Positions 34,530 to 43,398 of a stretch of 64,000 nucleotides of DNA are shown piece after piece. The DNA is taken from NCBI GenBank assembly GCA_022749295.1, contig CP062007.1:1426001-1490000 (forward strand). Direction: 5' to 3'. Numbering within the stretch: the stretch's first letter is position 1; each line of letters opens with the position of its first letter. The position numbers and the translations under genes were made by a program. Below the pieces are notes generated by a model. That model saw only the letters and a list, made by a program, of their open reading frames with translations, searched no databases and was not told the DNA's origin. Origin of the DNA: Flavobacteriaceae bacterium GSB9. GTDB taxonomy: Bacteria > Bacteroidota > Bacteroidia > Flavobacteriales > Flavobacteriaceae.

Positions 34530-35450
34530 TTAATTATAATATCCTTTTTCTGGAATATCGATAAAATACTGTTTACGGGACCTGTTGTTTAAATGCGGTT
34601 CGCGTAACCAAGGGTTGTGTATTTTCAATAATTTATAGTTAATGCCAAACTGTTCAGCAAATTTTGTGAAATCGGTAACTGCCGTATCAACTTCCACCTG
34701 ATATGTGGGCACTTGATTATAAAGATCCTTTTCTCTAAAGTTAAAGCCATACTTTGATGGATTGGACAAAATTTCCTTAAAAGCCACAATTCTAAACACA
34801 TAGCGCCCAGTTTCTTCGCCAAGCAATAAATCGTAATAATCAGAAACATTTTGTTCCTCTAAACGTCTTGAAATACCAGCATTTCCAGCATTATACGCAG
34901 CTGCAGCTAAGGTCCATGAGCCTAAGTTCTCTTTAGCATCTAAAAGGTACTTACAAGCGACTTCGGTCGCTTTTTCCAAATGGTAACGTTCATCTACATT
35001 ATCATTAACCTCCAAGCCATTTTCTCGACCGGTAGCAGGCATAATTTGCCAAACACCTCGTGCACCTGCGGGCGAAACTGCATTGGTTAATCCACTTTCT
35101 ATAACGGCCAAATATTTAAAATCATCTGGAATACCATGCTTTGCTAATATGGGCTCAATTACTGGAAAGTATTTTTTTGCGCGTTTAAACATAAGCAACC
35201 CGTTAGACTGCCAATAGGTGTTTACCAACAATTCTCTATCTATACGCTCTAAAATGTCAGGGTTTTCAATAGGAACGGGTTCTCCCGCGAAATTTAAATC
35301 TCGAGGAACTTGAAGTGCATAAACATTATAATCGTTTATAAGTTTTGTTTCAAAGTTTTCATCTGTTGGTGCGTCTTGGAGGGCATTAATAAAGAATACG
35401 CATAAACTTAATAATCCCACCAGCGCTAGTGCTTTCTGTACAATCTTCAT
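34530..35450 (-). CDS. Membrane-associated lytic transglycosylase, SLT family
   Basis: After a signal sequence (ALALVGLLSLCVFFINA), the protein has the SLT domain at about residues 95-245. It contains the catalytic glutamate near 118 (AVIESGLTNAVSPAGARG), WQIMPATGR and AAAAYNAGNAG. It cleaves peptidoglycan between MurNAc and GlcNAc. It resembles MltD without the LysM repeats. I chose the ATG ending at 35450 because it gives a compact signal peptide; an ATG ending at 35480 adds ten residues and lies 7 bp from the preceding gene. Confidence 0.9.
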   Translation of the reverse strand: MKIVQKALALVGLLSLCVFFINALQDAPTDENFETKLINDYNVYALQVPRDLNFAGEPVPIENPDILERIDRELLVNTYWQSNGLLMFKRAKKYFPVIEPILAKHGIPDDFKYLAVIESGLTNAVSPAGARGVWQIMPATGRENGLEVNDNVDERYHLEKATEVACKYLLDAKENLGSWTLAAAAYNAGNAGISRRLEEQNVSDYYDLLLGEETGRYVFRIVAFKEILSNPSKYGFNFREKDLYNQVPTYQVEVDTAVTDFTKFAEQFGINYKLLKIHNPWLREPHLNNRSRKQYFIDIPEKGYYN

Positions 35451-35487
35451 TTTTAAAAAGTTTTCTATAAAATTAAACAAAATAAAA

Positions 35488-36153
35488 CTAGTTATCTAAA
35501 ATTATTCTAGGCAAATTTTCATTAAACCACTTATACTTATTGATAATCATAATGTGCGTTCCACCCTTTATAGCTATGCACTTTTTTATATTTTTAATAG
35601 GGAACACCGAATCGTTATCCCCATGAATATGGACCAAATCTTTGCGGTATTCCTTTTGGTTCCAGCAAACCATATTTTTAATGGCCCAACTTAGGTATTG
35701 GTCGTCATTAACCGAAAGGTATTTTTTATAAAGTTTTATCCGCTTTTCTATAGTTTTACCAAACGGATACTTTTCCAGAACGTCTATTTTACTGGCCAAT
35801 TGTGTGGGCACAATTTTATACGCCCCAGTAGCTTTTGCCAAAAGCATTCTTGCGGGAAGCTCGTCAACACTTTTTACACTAGAAATAATAATGAGCTTTT
35901 GCGCATGGATATACTTATCCATTTCTTGAACCAATACGCCACCAAAAGACACCCCAACCATAACCACGTTGCGATGCTTTATTTTTTTACTCAAACGCAA
36001 GGCATAGTCACTAATCGACTCATTTTCATAGGGTAAAAGCCATTCTAAAAGATGAATTTTAAATTGATACTCGGGTAATTTTATATATTCGAAAATTTTT
36101 GGGCTCGCTGCCATTCCAGGCATAAAATAAACATGTATTAACTCTTGATGCAT
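35488..36153 (-). CDS. Alpha/beta hydrolase
   Basis: This 221-residue protein has an alpha/beta-hydrolase core with a nucleophile elbow GVSFGG near residue 83. The aspartate of HIHGDNDSVFP (about 178) and the histidine of KGGTHIMI (about 200) complete the triad. No signal peptide is present. The substrate is not predictable. It is the first gene of the envelope operon with the transglycosylase and cardiolipin synthase. Confidence 0.82.
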   Translation of the reverse strand: MHQELIHVYFMPGMAASPKIFEYIKLPEYQFKIHLLEWLLPYENESISDYALRLSKKIKHRNVVMVGVSFGGVLVQEMDKYIHAQKLIIISSVKSVDELPARMLLAKATGAYKIVPTQLASKIDVLEKYPFGKTIEKRIKLYKKYLSVNDDQYLSWAIKNMVCWNQKEYRKDLVHIHGDNDSVFPIKNIKKCIAIKGGTHIMIINKYKWFNENLPRIILDN

Positions 36154-36198
36154 AGGACATTAACCTTAAAACTCCTTTATTTTTTGCTTTTTTTTACG

Positions 36199-36206
36199 TA
36201 CTTTTG
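36199..36206 (+). promoter_or_regulatory. -7 promoter element of the GNAT gene
   Basis: TACTTTTG matches TAnnTTTG, 61 bases before the ATG at 36268. No strong -33 element. Confidence 0.4.
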
Positions 36207-36267
36207 CACAAAGTTATACAAATAGTACTCACTATTTTACACTCCTTTTAAATTAAAACATTTTACC

Positions 36268-36564
36268 ATGGTTGAAGCTGCAGAATTAATTGACAATGAG
36301 TTTTTGCGTCAATTTGAAATTAAAATTGATGGTCATTTAGCAAAAATTGAATACTCACTGCAAGAACGAAAAATCTTTTTAACCAAGCTAGTAATCCCAG
36401 AAGACATTAAAAACGAGAATTTCAAAAAAGACTTTTTAGCACTTGTTTTTGAACACATTGCAGAGCGCAATTTAAGCATTGTTCCTACCAGCCCAGAAAT
36501 TGCAAAATTTGTAAGAGGCAATAGAAAATACAAAAGAATGCTTCCTGTTGGAGTTAGAATCTAA
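36268..36564 (+). CDS. Short GNAT-family N-acetyltransferase (GNAT_acetyltr_3/YjdJ type)
   Basis: This 98-residue protein matches the minimal GNAT family: GHLAKIEYSLQERKIFLTKLVIPE (core beta strands), then LALVFEHIAERNLSIVPTSPEIAKFV, in place of the usual acetyl-CoA loop. It ends with the conserved RGNRKYKRML. The substrate is unknown; such proteins may acetylate small amines or protein side chains. It stands alone and ends at a terminator shared with mtaB. Confidence 0.8.
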   Translation: MVEAAELIDNEFLRQFEIKIDGHLAKIEYSLQERKIFLTKLVIPEDIKNENFKKDFLALVFEHIAERNLSIVPTSPEIAKFVRGNRKYKRMLPVGVRI

Positions 36565-36593
36565 ATGACTAACACAACTCCTTTAAAAGATTG

Positions 36594-36632
36594 AAAAAAG
36601 TCTGGAATTACATGTAACTCCAGACTTTTTTA
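36594..36632. terminator. Bidirectional terminator between GNAT gene and mtaB
   Basis: AGTCTGGA (36599-36606) pairs with TCCAGACT (36619-36626), flanked by A6 before and T6 after. Confidence 0.8.
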
Positions 36633-36656
36633 TTGTTCAATACAACTTCATTACTT

Positions 36657-37988
36657 TCATGAAGATGAAACCGCTTGGTGCACAAACTGAAAACGCACCA
36701 AACCATCGGTATCAATTTCGGTTAATTCAACCTCTTGTAATGTATTTACCAATTCTGGGTTCCAAGGCACTTTTACTTTAACATAATTTTCAGTAAAACC
36801 ATGAATATACCCTTCTTTATTCTCACCCTCAAATAAAACCGTTCGTGTAGTTCCTAATTGGCTTTCGTAAAAAGCACGACGTTTTTTAACTGACAGACCG
36901 CGTAACATTTTACTGCGCTTATTTCTTACATTTTTTGGCACCACACCATCCATTTCTGTGGCTTCGGTGTTATCGCGCTCAGAATAGGTAAAAACGTGCA
37001 AATACGAAATATCCAATTCGTTTAAAAAATTGTAAGTTTCTAAAAAGTGTTCATCGGTTTCACCCGGAAAACCTACAATAACATCAACGCCAATACAGGC
37101 ATGTGGCATTACTTCCTTAATTTTTGCTACACGATCAACATACAGTTCGCGCATATAGCGACGCTTCATTTTTTTTAAGATGATGTTACTCCCAGATTGC
37201 AATGGCACATGAAAATGCGGCACAAAAGCTCTGGATTTCGACACCAAATCTATCGTGTCGTTTTTTAACAGATTGGGCTCAATTGAAGAAATGCGCAAAC
37301 GTTCAATTCCGTTTACCTTATCCAACTCGGTTACCAAATCCAAAAAGGTGTGTTCGTGCTTTTTATTTCCAAATTCACCTTTTCCGTAATCACCAATATT
37401 AACACCCGTAAGCACAATTTCCTTGATATTTTGCTCTGAGATTTCCTTGGCATTTTTGAGTACATTTTCCATGGTATCGCTTCGAGATATGCCTCGAGCC
37501 AACGGTATGGTACAATAAGTACACTTATAATCGCACCCATCCTGAACCTTTAAAAACGCCCGGGTTCTATCTCCAATGGAATAACTGCCCACATAAAAAT
37601 CGGCCTCTTCGATTTCACACGAATGCACCTCGCCAAAATCGTTTTTGGTCAGGTCGTTTAAATAATCGGTAATCTTAAACTTTTCGGTAGCCCCCAAAAC
37701 CAAATCTACACCATCAACATCGGCAAGTTCTTGTGGTTTTAACTGGGCATAACACCCCACAGCCGCTACAAAAGCTTCCGGATTTGCTTTTTGCGCCTGC
37801 TTTACAATAGTCTTAAAACGTTTGTCGGCATTTTCGGTTACCGAGCAGGTGTTAATAACGTAAATATCAGCATTTTCAGAAAAATCAACCCGATCAAAAC
37901 CTTCGTCGTTAAAACTTCTGGCTATGGTGGATGTTTCCGAAAAATTAAGCTTACAACCCAGTGTATAAAATGCGACTTTTTTATTCAT
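36657..37988 (-). CDS. mtaB: tRNA t6A37 methylthiotransferase MtaB
   Basis: MtaB is a radical SAM enzyme that converts t6A to ms2t6A at position 37 of ANN-decoding tRNAs. The N-terminal methylthiotransferase domain starts with FYTLGCKLNFSE (first cluster cysteine) and continues with NTCSVTENAD and AVGCYAQ. The radical SAM cluster CDYKCTYCTIP lies near residue 150, and a TRAM domain closes the protein. I place the start at the ATG ending at 37988 (MNKKVAFYTLGC). An open extension to 38120 has no homology and crosses the divergent promoter region. A -7 element TAAATTTG (38055-38062, minus) precedes it. Confidence 0.93.
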   Translation of the reverse strand: MNKKVAFYTLGCKLNFSETSTIARSFNDEGFDRVDFSENADIYVINTCSVTENADKRFKTIVKQAQKANPEAFVAAVGCYAQLKPQELADVDGVDLVLGATEKFKITDYLNDLTKNDFGEVHSCEIEEADFYVGSYSIGDRTRAFLKVQDGCDYKCTYCTIPLARGISRSDTMENVLKNAKEISEQNIKEIVLTGVNIGDYGKGEFGNKKHEHTFLDLVTELDKVNGIERLRISSIEPNLLKNDTIDLVSKSRAFVPHFHVPLQSGSNIILKKMKRRYMRELYVDRVAKIKEVMPHACIGVDVIVGFPGETDEHFLETYNFLNELDISYLHVFTYSERDNTEATEMDGVVPKNVRNKRSKMLRGLSVKKRRAFYESQLGTTRTVLFEGENKEGYIHGFTENYVKVKVPWNPELVNTLQEVELTEIDTDGLVRFQFVHQAVSSS

Positions 37989-38077
37989 ATAACCTTTTAT
38001 GCCCTTAACTTGTTTCGGGTTTTTATAAAATATATCTTTACATCTAAAAGATTGCAAATTTACAACTAATAAATCAC

Positions 38078-39706
38078 ATGATAAAACCTGTTTTAGGCCG
38101 AATAATATTCTATTTATCAATTAGTTGTACTTTATTTTTGATTTCTTCCTGCGGAAGCGACACCAATTCCAATAAAGACCATTTGGTTTTTCGATACAAC
38201 GAATACGCTAACATCAATACACTCGACCCCGCTTTTTCGCGTACTTTGCAAGATAATTCGGTATGCAACCAACTTTACAACGGACTTGTTCAATTGGATG
38301 ACGAACTCAACATCCTGCCTAGTATTGCTAAAAGTTGGATGGTTTCTGAAGACGGACTAACATACACTTTTCAGTTAAGGGACGATGTGTATTTTCACAA
38401 GCATGAATTATTTGGAAAAGACTCCACGAGAACCGTTACAGCTTCAGACTTCACCTATAGCCTAAACCGTTTACGAGACCCTAAAATTGCGGCACCCGGC
38501 AGCTGGGTTTTAAACAAGGTGGACGATTTTAAAGCGGTAAGCGATACTGTTTTTAAAATCCAACTAAAACAGCCTTTTCCCGCTTTTATTGGTTTGCTGA
38601 CCATGAAATACTGTTCGGTAGTACCCAAGGAAATTGTTGAACATTACGGCTCTGAATTTAGGGCACACCCCATAGGTACTGGCCCATTTAAGTTTAAGCG
38701 CTGGGAAGAAAACATCAAACTGGTTTTCAGAAAAAACAAAAATTATTTTGAATACGACCAAAACGGCAAGCAACTTCCTTATTTGGAAGCGGTGGCACTT
38801 ACCTTTTTACCTGATAAACAAAGTGAGTTTTTACAGTTTATTCAGGGCAACCTCGATTTTTTAAACAGTATGGATGCTTCATATAAAGATGAATTATTAA
38901 CCGCAGACGGCAAACTAAGAAAACGGTACAAAAAAACGGTTAACATGATTCGCGGCCCATATCTAAATACCGAATATTTAGGTTTTTATCTAGATTCTGA
39001 AACACCTGAAATACAATCGGAATTGATTAGGAAAGCCATAAATTATGGTTTCGACCGAAAAAAAATGATGATTTACTTGCGAAATGGTATAGGTAACCCG
39101 GCCGATGGCGGTTTTATCCCTATTGGTCTGCCTGGGCACAACAAAAACATTGGTTTTACCTACCAACCCAAAAAAGCAAAACAACTGATAGAAAAATTTA
39201 AGGCTGAAAGCGGCATTGCAAATCCAGAAATAACGTTGGTTACGACTAGCAATTATTTAAGTTTTTGTGAGTTTATCCAGCGGGAACTGGAAAAGTCTGG
39301 ACTAACCATTAACGTAGACGTTATGCCAGAGGCTACTTTGCGTGCTGGCCGCTCTAACGGAAAAGTTGATATGTTTAGAAGCTCTTGGATAGCCGACTAT
39401 TTAGATGCAGAAAACTACCTATCTATATTTTACAGTAAAAATTTTGCCCCTGGTGGCTCTAACTATTTTCATTACAAAAATACAGAATTCGACAGCTTGT
39501 ACAACAAAGCGTTTACCGTTACCGATATTGAACAACGAAAATTACTTTACACTAAAATGGACTCCTTAGCTATGGATAAAGCATTAATGGTGCCTTTGTA
39601 TTATGATGAAGTGGTACGATTTACTCAAAAGAATGTGAAAGACTTGGGCATAAACCCTATTAATTTGTTGGATTTAAGACGGGTTAAAAAAACGAAAACC
39701 AACTAA
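38078..39706 (+). CDS. ABC transporter substrate-binding lipoprotein, peptide type (OppA/DppA family)
   Basis: This 542-residue family 5 solute-binding protein has a lipobox cysteine at residue 25 (LISSCGSD). It shows the family signature region (TYTFQLRDDVYFHKHELFG) and LKQPFPAFIGLLTMKYCSVVPKE, with a C-terminal SSWIADYLDAENYLSIFYS segment. It binds oligopeptides or related ligands. No permease or ATPase gene lies next to it, so it would act with a distant transporter. It is divergent from mtaB. Confidence 0.9.
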   Translation: MIKPVLGRIIFYLSISCTLFLISSCGSDTNSNKDHLVFRYNEYANINTLDPAFSRTLQDNSVCNQLYNGLVQLDDELNILPSIAKSWMVSEDGLTYTFQLRDDVYFHKHELFGKDSTRTVTASDFTYSLNRLRDPKIAAPGSWVLNKVDDFKAVSDTVFKIQLKQPFPAFIGLLTMKYCSVVPKEIVEHYGSEFRAHPIGTGPFKFKRWEENIKLVFRKNKNYFEYDQNGKQLPYLEAVALTFLPDKQSEFLQFIQGNLDFLNSMDASYKDELLTADGKLRKRYKKTVNMIRGPYLNTEYLGFYLDSETPEIQSELIRKAINYGFDRKKMMIYLRNGIGNPADGGFIPIGLPGHNKNIGFTYQPKKAKQLIEKFKAESGIANPEITLVTTSNYLSFCEFIQRELEKSGLTINVDVMPEATLRAGRSNGKVDMFRSSWIADYLDAENYLSIFYSKNFAPGGSNYFHYKNTEFDSLYNKAFTVTDIEQRKLLYTKMDSLAMDKALMVPLYYDEVVRFTQKNVKDLGINPINLLDLRRVKKTKTN

Positions 39707-39713
39707 ACATAGG

Positions 39714-40049
39714 CTACTCGCCTTCTGCTGGTTTTCCAATGTCATTTATTTCATCTTTTACCACAACAACCGATTTTTTCCATCGGTTCTCAAGCAAGGT
39801 ATAAAAGCCCCAAAGCGTTAACAATCCTATAGGAAGCGCTAACAGACTGATACCAAAATTTGATTCCCAATTAAACCCCCAACCGAACACGGCCATATCT
39901 AAAACAGCTATAATCGCAAGCACCAAAATACCTGATGCATAATAAATAATAATGCTCAAAATAGCAAACAACCACTTACTTTGATCGTATTCCTCGGCTA
40001 AATCATAAAATCGTTTTCCTATGAAGTAAATAAGTAAAATTCCAAGCAT
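39714..40049 (-). CDS. Small integral membrane protein, unknown
   Basis: This 111-residue protein has three hydrophobic segments (about 1-10, 28-48, 65-88) and a charged C-terminal tail (KSVVVVKDEINDIG). I do not recognise a family. It starts 3 bp after the GlmU-like gene and is probably translated with it. Confidence 0.65.
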   Translation of the reverse strand: MLGILLIYFIGKRFYDLAEEYDQSKWLFAILSIIIYYASGILVLAIIAVLDMAVFGWGFNWESNFGISLLALPIGLLTLWGFYTLLENRWKKSVVVVKDEINDIGKPAEGE

Positions 40050-40052
40050 AAT

Positions 40053-41228
40053 TTATCCCCGTCTATATTTTTTGGTTTGCTCAAAAACATGCTCTAAAAT
40101 AGCCTTGTCTTGTTCCGAAAATTCAACATTTCTTCTGGACATCACTACTTGGGCCACTTCAAATGATTTTTTTGTCAGGTAGGTTGTAAATCCGCTATTA
40201 CCGCCCCAGCTAAAACTCGGCACAAAATTTCTAGGAAATCCACTACCAAAAATATTGGCACTTACCCCAACAACAGTACCCGTATTAAACATCGTGTTAA
40301 TACCACATTTACTATGGTCGCCCATCATGAGGCCACAAAATTGCAATCCCGTTTTGGCAAAACGTTCCGATTGATAGTCCCAAAGGCGCACCTCGGCATA
40401 ATTGTTTTTAAGGTTGGAGTTATTAGTATCTGCACCCAAATTACACCACTCACCCAAAACCGAATTCCCCAAATATCCGTCATGGCCTTTATTGGAATTC
40501 GCAAACATTACAGCGTTATTAATTTCGCCTCCCGCTTTGCAACTTGGCCCAATTGTAGTTGGTCCATAAATTTTAGCACCCATTTTTATGGTTGCGCCGC
40601 TACATAAAGCAAATGGCCCCCTAACAATAGCACCTTCCATAATTTCGGCCTTTCTACCAATATATATGGGCCCCTTGCTGGCATTTAAGGTTGCAAACTC
40701 TAGTTTTGCCCCTTTTTCGATAAATATATTTTCGGGCGCAATAACATTATTACTAGACGGAATGGGTTGCGATTTTCGGTTTTTTGTAATCAGTGCAAAA
40801 TCTTCCTGAATGGCCTCGCCGTTTTTAGAGAAAATATTCCAAGTATGTTCTATTTTTATAATCTCCTGGCTGAATTCGATAGCTTCAAAGGCATCAAAAT
40901 CAATATCCTCTTGCGCCTCCTTCGTAAAAAACGCTATAACATCTTCACCCTTAAAAATGGCTTGGTTTTCCTTTAGGTCTTTTATCATTTCAACCAGTTC
41001 CAAATTGGGAAGGTACGATGCGTTTATCATCACGTTTTCTTCCATTTCTACCATAGGAAATTTATCAGATAGATAATCTTCGGTAATTGTTGTGGTTGTT
41101 GTATCTAAAAACGATTCCCATTTTTCCCTAATGGTTAAAATACCAACACGGATGTCGGCTACCGGTCTAGTGAATGTAAATGGCAACAAGCTGTTGCGCG
41201 ACGGACCATCAAAAAGAATATAGTTCAT
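40053..41228 (-). CDS. GlmU-like putative sugar-phosphate nucleotidyltransferase
   Basis: This 391-residue protein begins MNYILFDGPSRNSLLPFTFTR, the start of the GlmU-related family of Bacteroidota. It continues into a left-handed beta-helix of hexapeptide repeats (about 190-340: IYIGRKAEIMEGAIVRGPF, GAKIYGPTTIGPSCKAGGE). These folds suit nucleotidyl transfer and acetyl transfer to sugar phosphates. The N-terminal domain lacks the full GxGTRM loop of true GlmU, so the exact reaction is uncertain. It lies upstream of a small membrane protein gene. Confidence 0.8.
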   Translation of the reverse strand: MNYILFDGPSRNSLLPFTFTRPVADIRVGILTIREKWESFLDTTTTTITEDYLSDKFPMVEMEENVMINASYLPNLELVEMIKDLKENQAIFKGEDVIAFFTKEAQEDIDFDAFEAIEFSQEIIKIEHTWNIFSKNGEAIQEDFALITKNRKSQPIPSSNNVIAPENIFIEKGAKLEFATLNASKGPIYIGRKAEIMEGAIVRGPFALCSGATIKMGAKIYGPTTIGPSCKAGGEINNAVMFANSNKGHDGYLGNSVLGEWCNLGADTNNSNLKNNYAEVRLWDYQSERFAKTGLQFCGLMMGDHSKCGINTMFNTGTVVGVSANIFGSGFPRNFVPSFSWGGNSGFTTYLTKKSFEVAQVVMSRRNVEFSEQDKAILEHVFEQTKKYRRG

Positions 41229-41321
41229 AATTGCAGCTGGTATAAAAAGGAAGGCAGAAATTTTACGTTCTTTTATCCAAAAATGTTTTGCTTACTCAAA
41301 TGTAACTTAATTGTACAAAAC

Positions 41322-41350
41322 AAAAAAGCCTTTCATTGCTGAAAGGCTTT
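41322..41350 (-). terminator. Intrinsic terminator of rpmE2
   Basis: AAAGCCTTTC (41325-41334) pairs with GAAAGGCTTT (41341-41350), with a U-run on the minus-strand transcript. It starts 21 bp after the rpmE2 stop. Confidence 0.85.
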
Positions 41351-41370
41351 AAAATATTTCTAAGCTAAAT

Positions 41371-41622
41371 TTATTTTTTGAATTTAGCGTATTTGTTTTT
41401 GAATTTATCAATACGACCAGCAGTATCCACCAATTTAGATTTACCAGTGTAGTAAGGATGCGATGTTCTAGAAATCTCCATTTTCACTAATGGATACTCA
41501 ACACCTTCAACCTCGATAGTTTCATTAGTTTCTGCGGTAGATTTTGTTAAAAACACATCGTCGTTAGACATATCTTTAAACGCCACTACTCTATAATTTT
41601 CTGGATGTATACCTTTTCTCAT
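41371..41622 (-). CDS. rpmE2: 50S ribosomal protein L31 type B
   Basis: This 83-residue protein begins MRKGIHPENYRVVAFKDMSN and contains SRTSHPYYTGKSKLVDTAGR, the L31 signature. It lacks the zinc-binding CxxC cysteines, as expected for the zinc-independent type B form. It is a single gene with a promoter and a terminator of its own. Confidence 0.96.
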   Translation of the reverse strand: MRKGIHPENYRVVAFKDMSNDDVFLTKSTAETNETIEVEGVEYPLVKMEISRTSHPYYTGKSKLVDTAGRIDKFKNKYAKFKK

Positions 41623-41659
41623 CGCTAAATGCTTTTTATTCTTTTCAATTTTGGAAGTG

Positions 41660-41689
41660 CAAATTTAAGCAATTTTTACAAATGCGCAA
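41660..41689 (-). promoter_or_regulatory. rpmE2 promoter, Bacteroidota type
   Basis: On the minus strand TTG (41687-41689) is followed after 19 bases by TAAATTTG (41660-41667), a good match to the phylum consensus, 38 bases before the ATG. Confidence 0.7.
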
Positions 41690-41734
41690 CACTTTTTAAT
41701 ATTTTTTATTCTATCTACAAATGTAACGTTTTAG

Positions 41735-41742
41735 TATCTTTG
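41735..41742 (+). promoter_or_regulatory. -7 promoter element of the DUF4199 gene
   Basis: TATCTTTG matches TAnnTTTG, 39 bases before the ATG at 41782. This also supports the shorter start for that gene. Confidence 0.45.
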
Positions 41743-41781
41743 ATTACTAACAAACCAACTAAAAATAACAATCAAAATATC

Positions 41782-42312
41782 ATGGAAAAATCTTTAAAAT
41801 CAATTGCTACAAATTACGGGCTTTACTTGGGTATTTTACTTTCGCTCATCACTGTATTATCTTATGCGATTAACATAGAATTGTTAACCAATATGTGGGT
41901 AGGCATATTTATTTTAATAGCCATTATAGTTATAGGCATAATATCGGTTGCCAAAACAAAACAAGCGCAAAACGGTTTTGCCAGTTTTAAAGAAGCGTTT
42001 ACTTCATTTTTCATAACTGTTCTTATTGGTTTGCTAATAAGTACTTTTGTTTCTTTTTTGTTGTTCAATGTCATTGACACCGAAGCAGCAGAAACTTTAA
42101 AACAAAAAACTTTAGAACAGACCGTTGAAATGATGGAAGGCTTTAATGCTCCGGTTGAAACCATAGACCAAGCCATTGAACAAATTGAATCACAAAACCA
42201 ATATTCCATAGGAAACATTCTTAAAGGTTTAGCTGGTTATTTGGTGCTTTTTAGCATTATTGGTTTAATTGTTGCCGCTGCACTGAAAAAAAGTAATCCA
42301 GAGGCCGAATAA
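41782..42312 (+). CDS. DUF4199 domain-containing membrane protein
   Basis: This 176-residue protein has four hydrophobic segments (about 12-32, 38-58, 73-95 and 150-170). It carries the DUF4199 signature FASFKEAFTSFFITVLIG. The function of the family is unknown. The start is the ATG at 41782 (MEKSLKSIATN); the open frame back to 41629 precedes a -7 promoter element. It is followed by the GT2 gene after 40 bp, an arrangement that I recall as common in Flavobacteriia. Confidence 0.88.
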   Translation: MEKSLKSIATNYGLYLGILLSLITVLSYAINIELLTNMWVGIFILIAIIVIGIISVAKTKQAQNGFASFKEAFTSFFITVLIGLLISTFVSFLLFNVIDTEAAETLKQKTLEQTVEMMEGFNAPVETIDQAIEQIESQNQYSIGNILKGLAGYLVLFSIIGLIVAAALKKSNPEAE

Positions 42313-42318
42313 ATTCAG

Positions 42319-42326
42319 TACTTTTG
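42319..42326 (+). promoter_or_regulatory. -7 promoter element of the GT2 gene
   Basis: TACTTTTG matches TAnnTTTG and lies 27 bases before the ATG at 42353. No clear -33 element is present. Confidence 0.4.
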
Positions 42327-42352
42327 ACCTATTGAATTTTGAAAACATCTAA

Positions 42353-43297
42353 ATGAACATATCTGTAGTTATACCACTACTTAACGAACAGGAGTCTTTA
42401 AAAGAATTGCACGATTGGATTGTAAGGGTTATAACGTCCAACGGCTTTTCGTACGAAATTATCTTTATTGATGATGGTAGTACAGACAGTTCATGGCCTA
42501 CTATTGTAAACCTTTCGGAAGAAAACAGTAACGTAAAAGGGATTCGGTTTTTAAAAAACTTTGGAAAATCGCAAGCACTGCATGCCGGCTTCGATAAAGC
42601 CGTGGGCAACGTGGTGATTACCATGGATGCCGATTTACAGGACAGTCCAGACGAAATCCCCGAACTGTACCAAATGATTACAAAAGAAGGTTTCGACTTG
42701 GTTTCGGGCTGGAAAAAGAAACGCTACGATTCGGTGATTTCAAAAAATATGCCTTCAAAACTGTTCAATTGGGCCGCCAGAAAAACATCTGGAGTAAAAC
42801 TCAACGATTTTAACTGTGGCCTGAAAGCCTATAAAATTGATGTAGTAAAAAATATTGATGTTAATGGTGAAATGCATCGTTACATTCCGGTGCTTTCAAA
42901 AAACGCTGGTTTTACTAAAATAGGCGAGAAAGTAGTACAGCACCAGGCCCGTAAATACGGTGTTACCAAATTTGGCATGAACCGCTTTATCCACGGCTTT
43001 TTAGATTTAATTACCATCTGGTTTTTATCGCGTTTTGGCAAACGCCCCATGCATTTGTTTGGCGCATTGGGCTTTCTAATGTTTGCCATAGGTTTTGCTT
43101 TTTCGATGTATTTGGGTATCGATAAGTTGTTTTTGAATCCATCTGGAAGACTTATTACGCAGCGTCCACAATTTTATATAGCCCTTTCCACAATGGTTAT
43201 CGGAACTCAATTTTTCGTGGCTGGTTTTTTAGGTGAAATTGTTCTTCGCAACAAATCCGACAAAAAACGCTACTTAATTAAAGAGAAATTAAATTAA
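42353..43297 (+). CDS. Family 2 glycosyltransferase, DPM1/ArnC-like, membrane bound
   Basis: This 314-residue GT2 enzyme has the nucleotide-sugar binding motif SVVIPLLNEQESL at the N terminus, FIDDGSTDSSW at about 40-50, and the catalytic metal-binding MDADLQDSPDEIPEL near residue 93. The acceptor region is KLNDFNCGLKAYK. Two C-terminal membrane helices (about 229-250, 270-295) resemble those of polyisoprenyl-phosphate glycosyltransferases. It likely adds a sugar to a lipid phosphate at the inner membrane. Confidence 0.9.
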   Translation: MNISVVIPLLNEQESLKELHDWIVRVITSNGFSYEIIFIDDGSTDSSWPTIVNLSEENSNVKGIRFLKNFGKSQALHAGFDKAVGNVVITMDADLQDSPDEIPELYQMITKEGFDLVSGWKKKRYDSVISKNMPSKLFNWAARKTSGVKLNDFNCGLKAYKIDVVKNIDVNGEMHRYIPVLSKNAGFTKIGEKVVQHQARKYGVTKFGMNRFIHGFLDLITIWFLSRFGKRPMHLFGALGFLMFAIGFAFSMYLGIDKLFLNPSGRLITQRPQFYIALSTMVIGTQFFVAGFLGEIVLRNKSDKKRYLIKEKLN

Positions 43298-43334
43298 AAC
43301 TAAAATTTTTCAAACTATTTATTAACTTTAAAAC

Positions 43335-43360
43335 ATCAACCAACTTAAGGTTGATTTTTA
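43335..43360 (+). terminator. Short hairpin terminator after the GT2 gene
   Basis: ATCAACC (43335-43341) pairs with GGTTGAT (43349-43355), followed by a short T-run. A -7 element (TAACTTTG, 43370-43377) of the next gene lies just after it. Confidence 0.55.
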
Positions 43361-43398
43361 GCTATTAATTAACTTTGAACTAAACTTTCACGATTATT

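Noticed and set aside
37989-38120. N-terminal extension of mtaB
   Set aside because: It reaches into the divergent promoter region; the family starts at MNKKVAFYTLGC, and a -7 element lies inside the extension.
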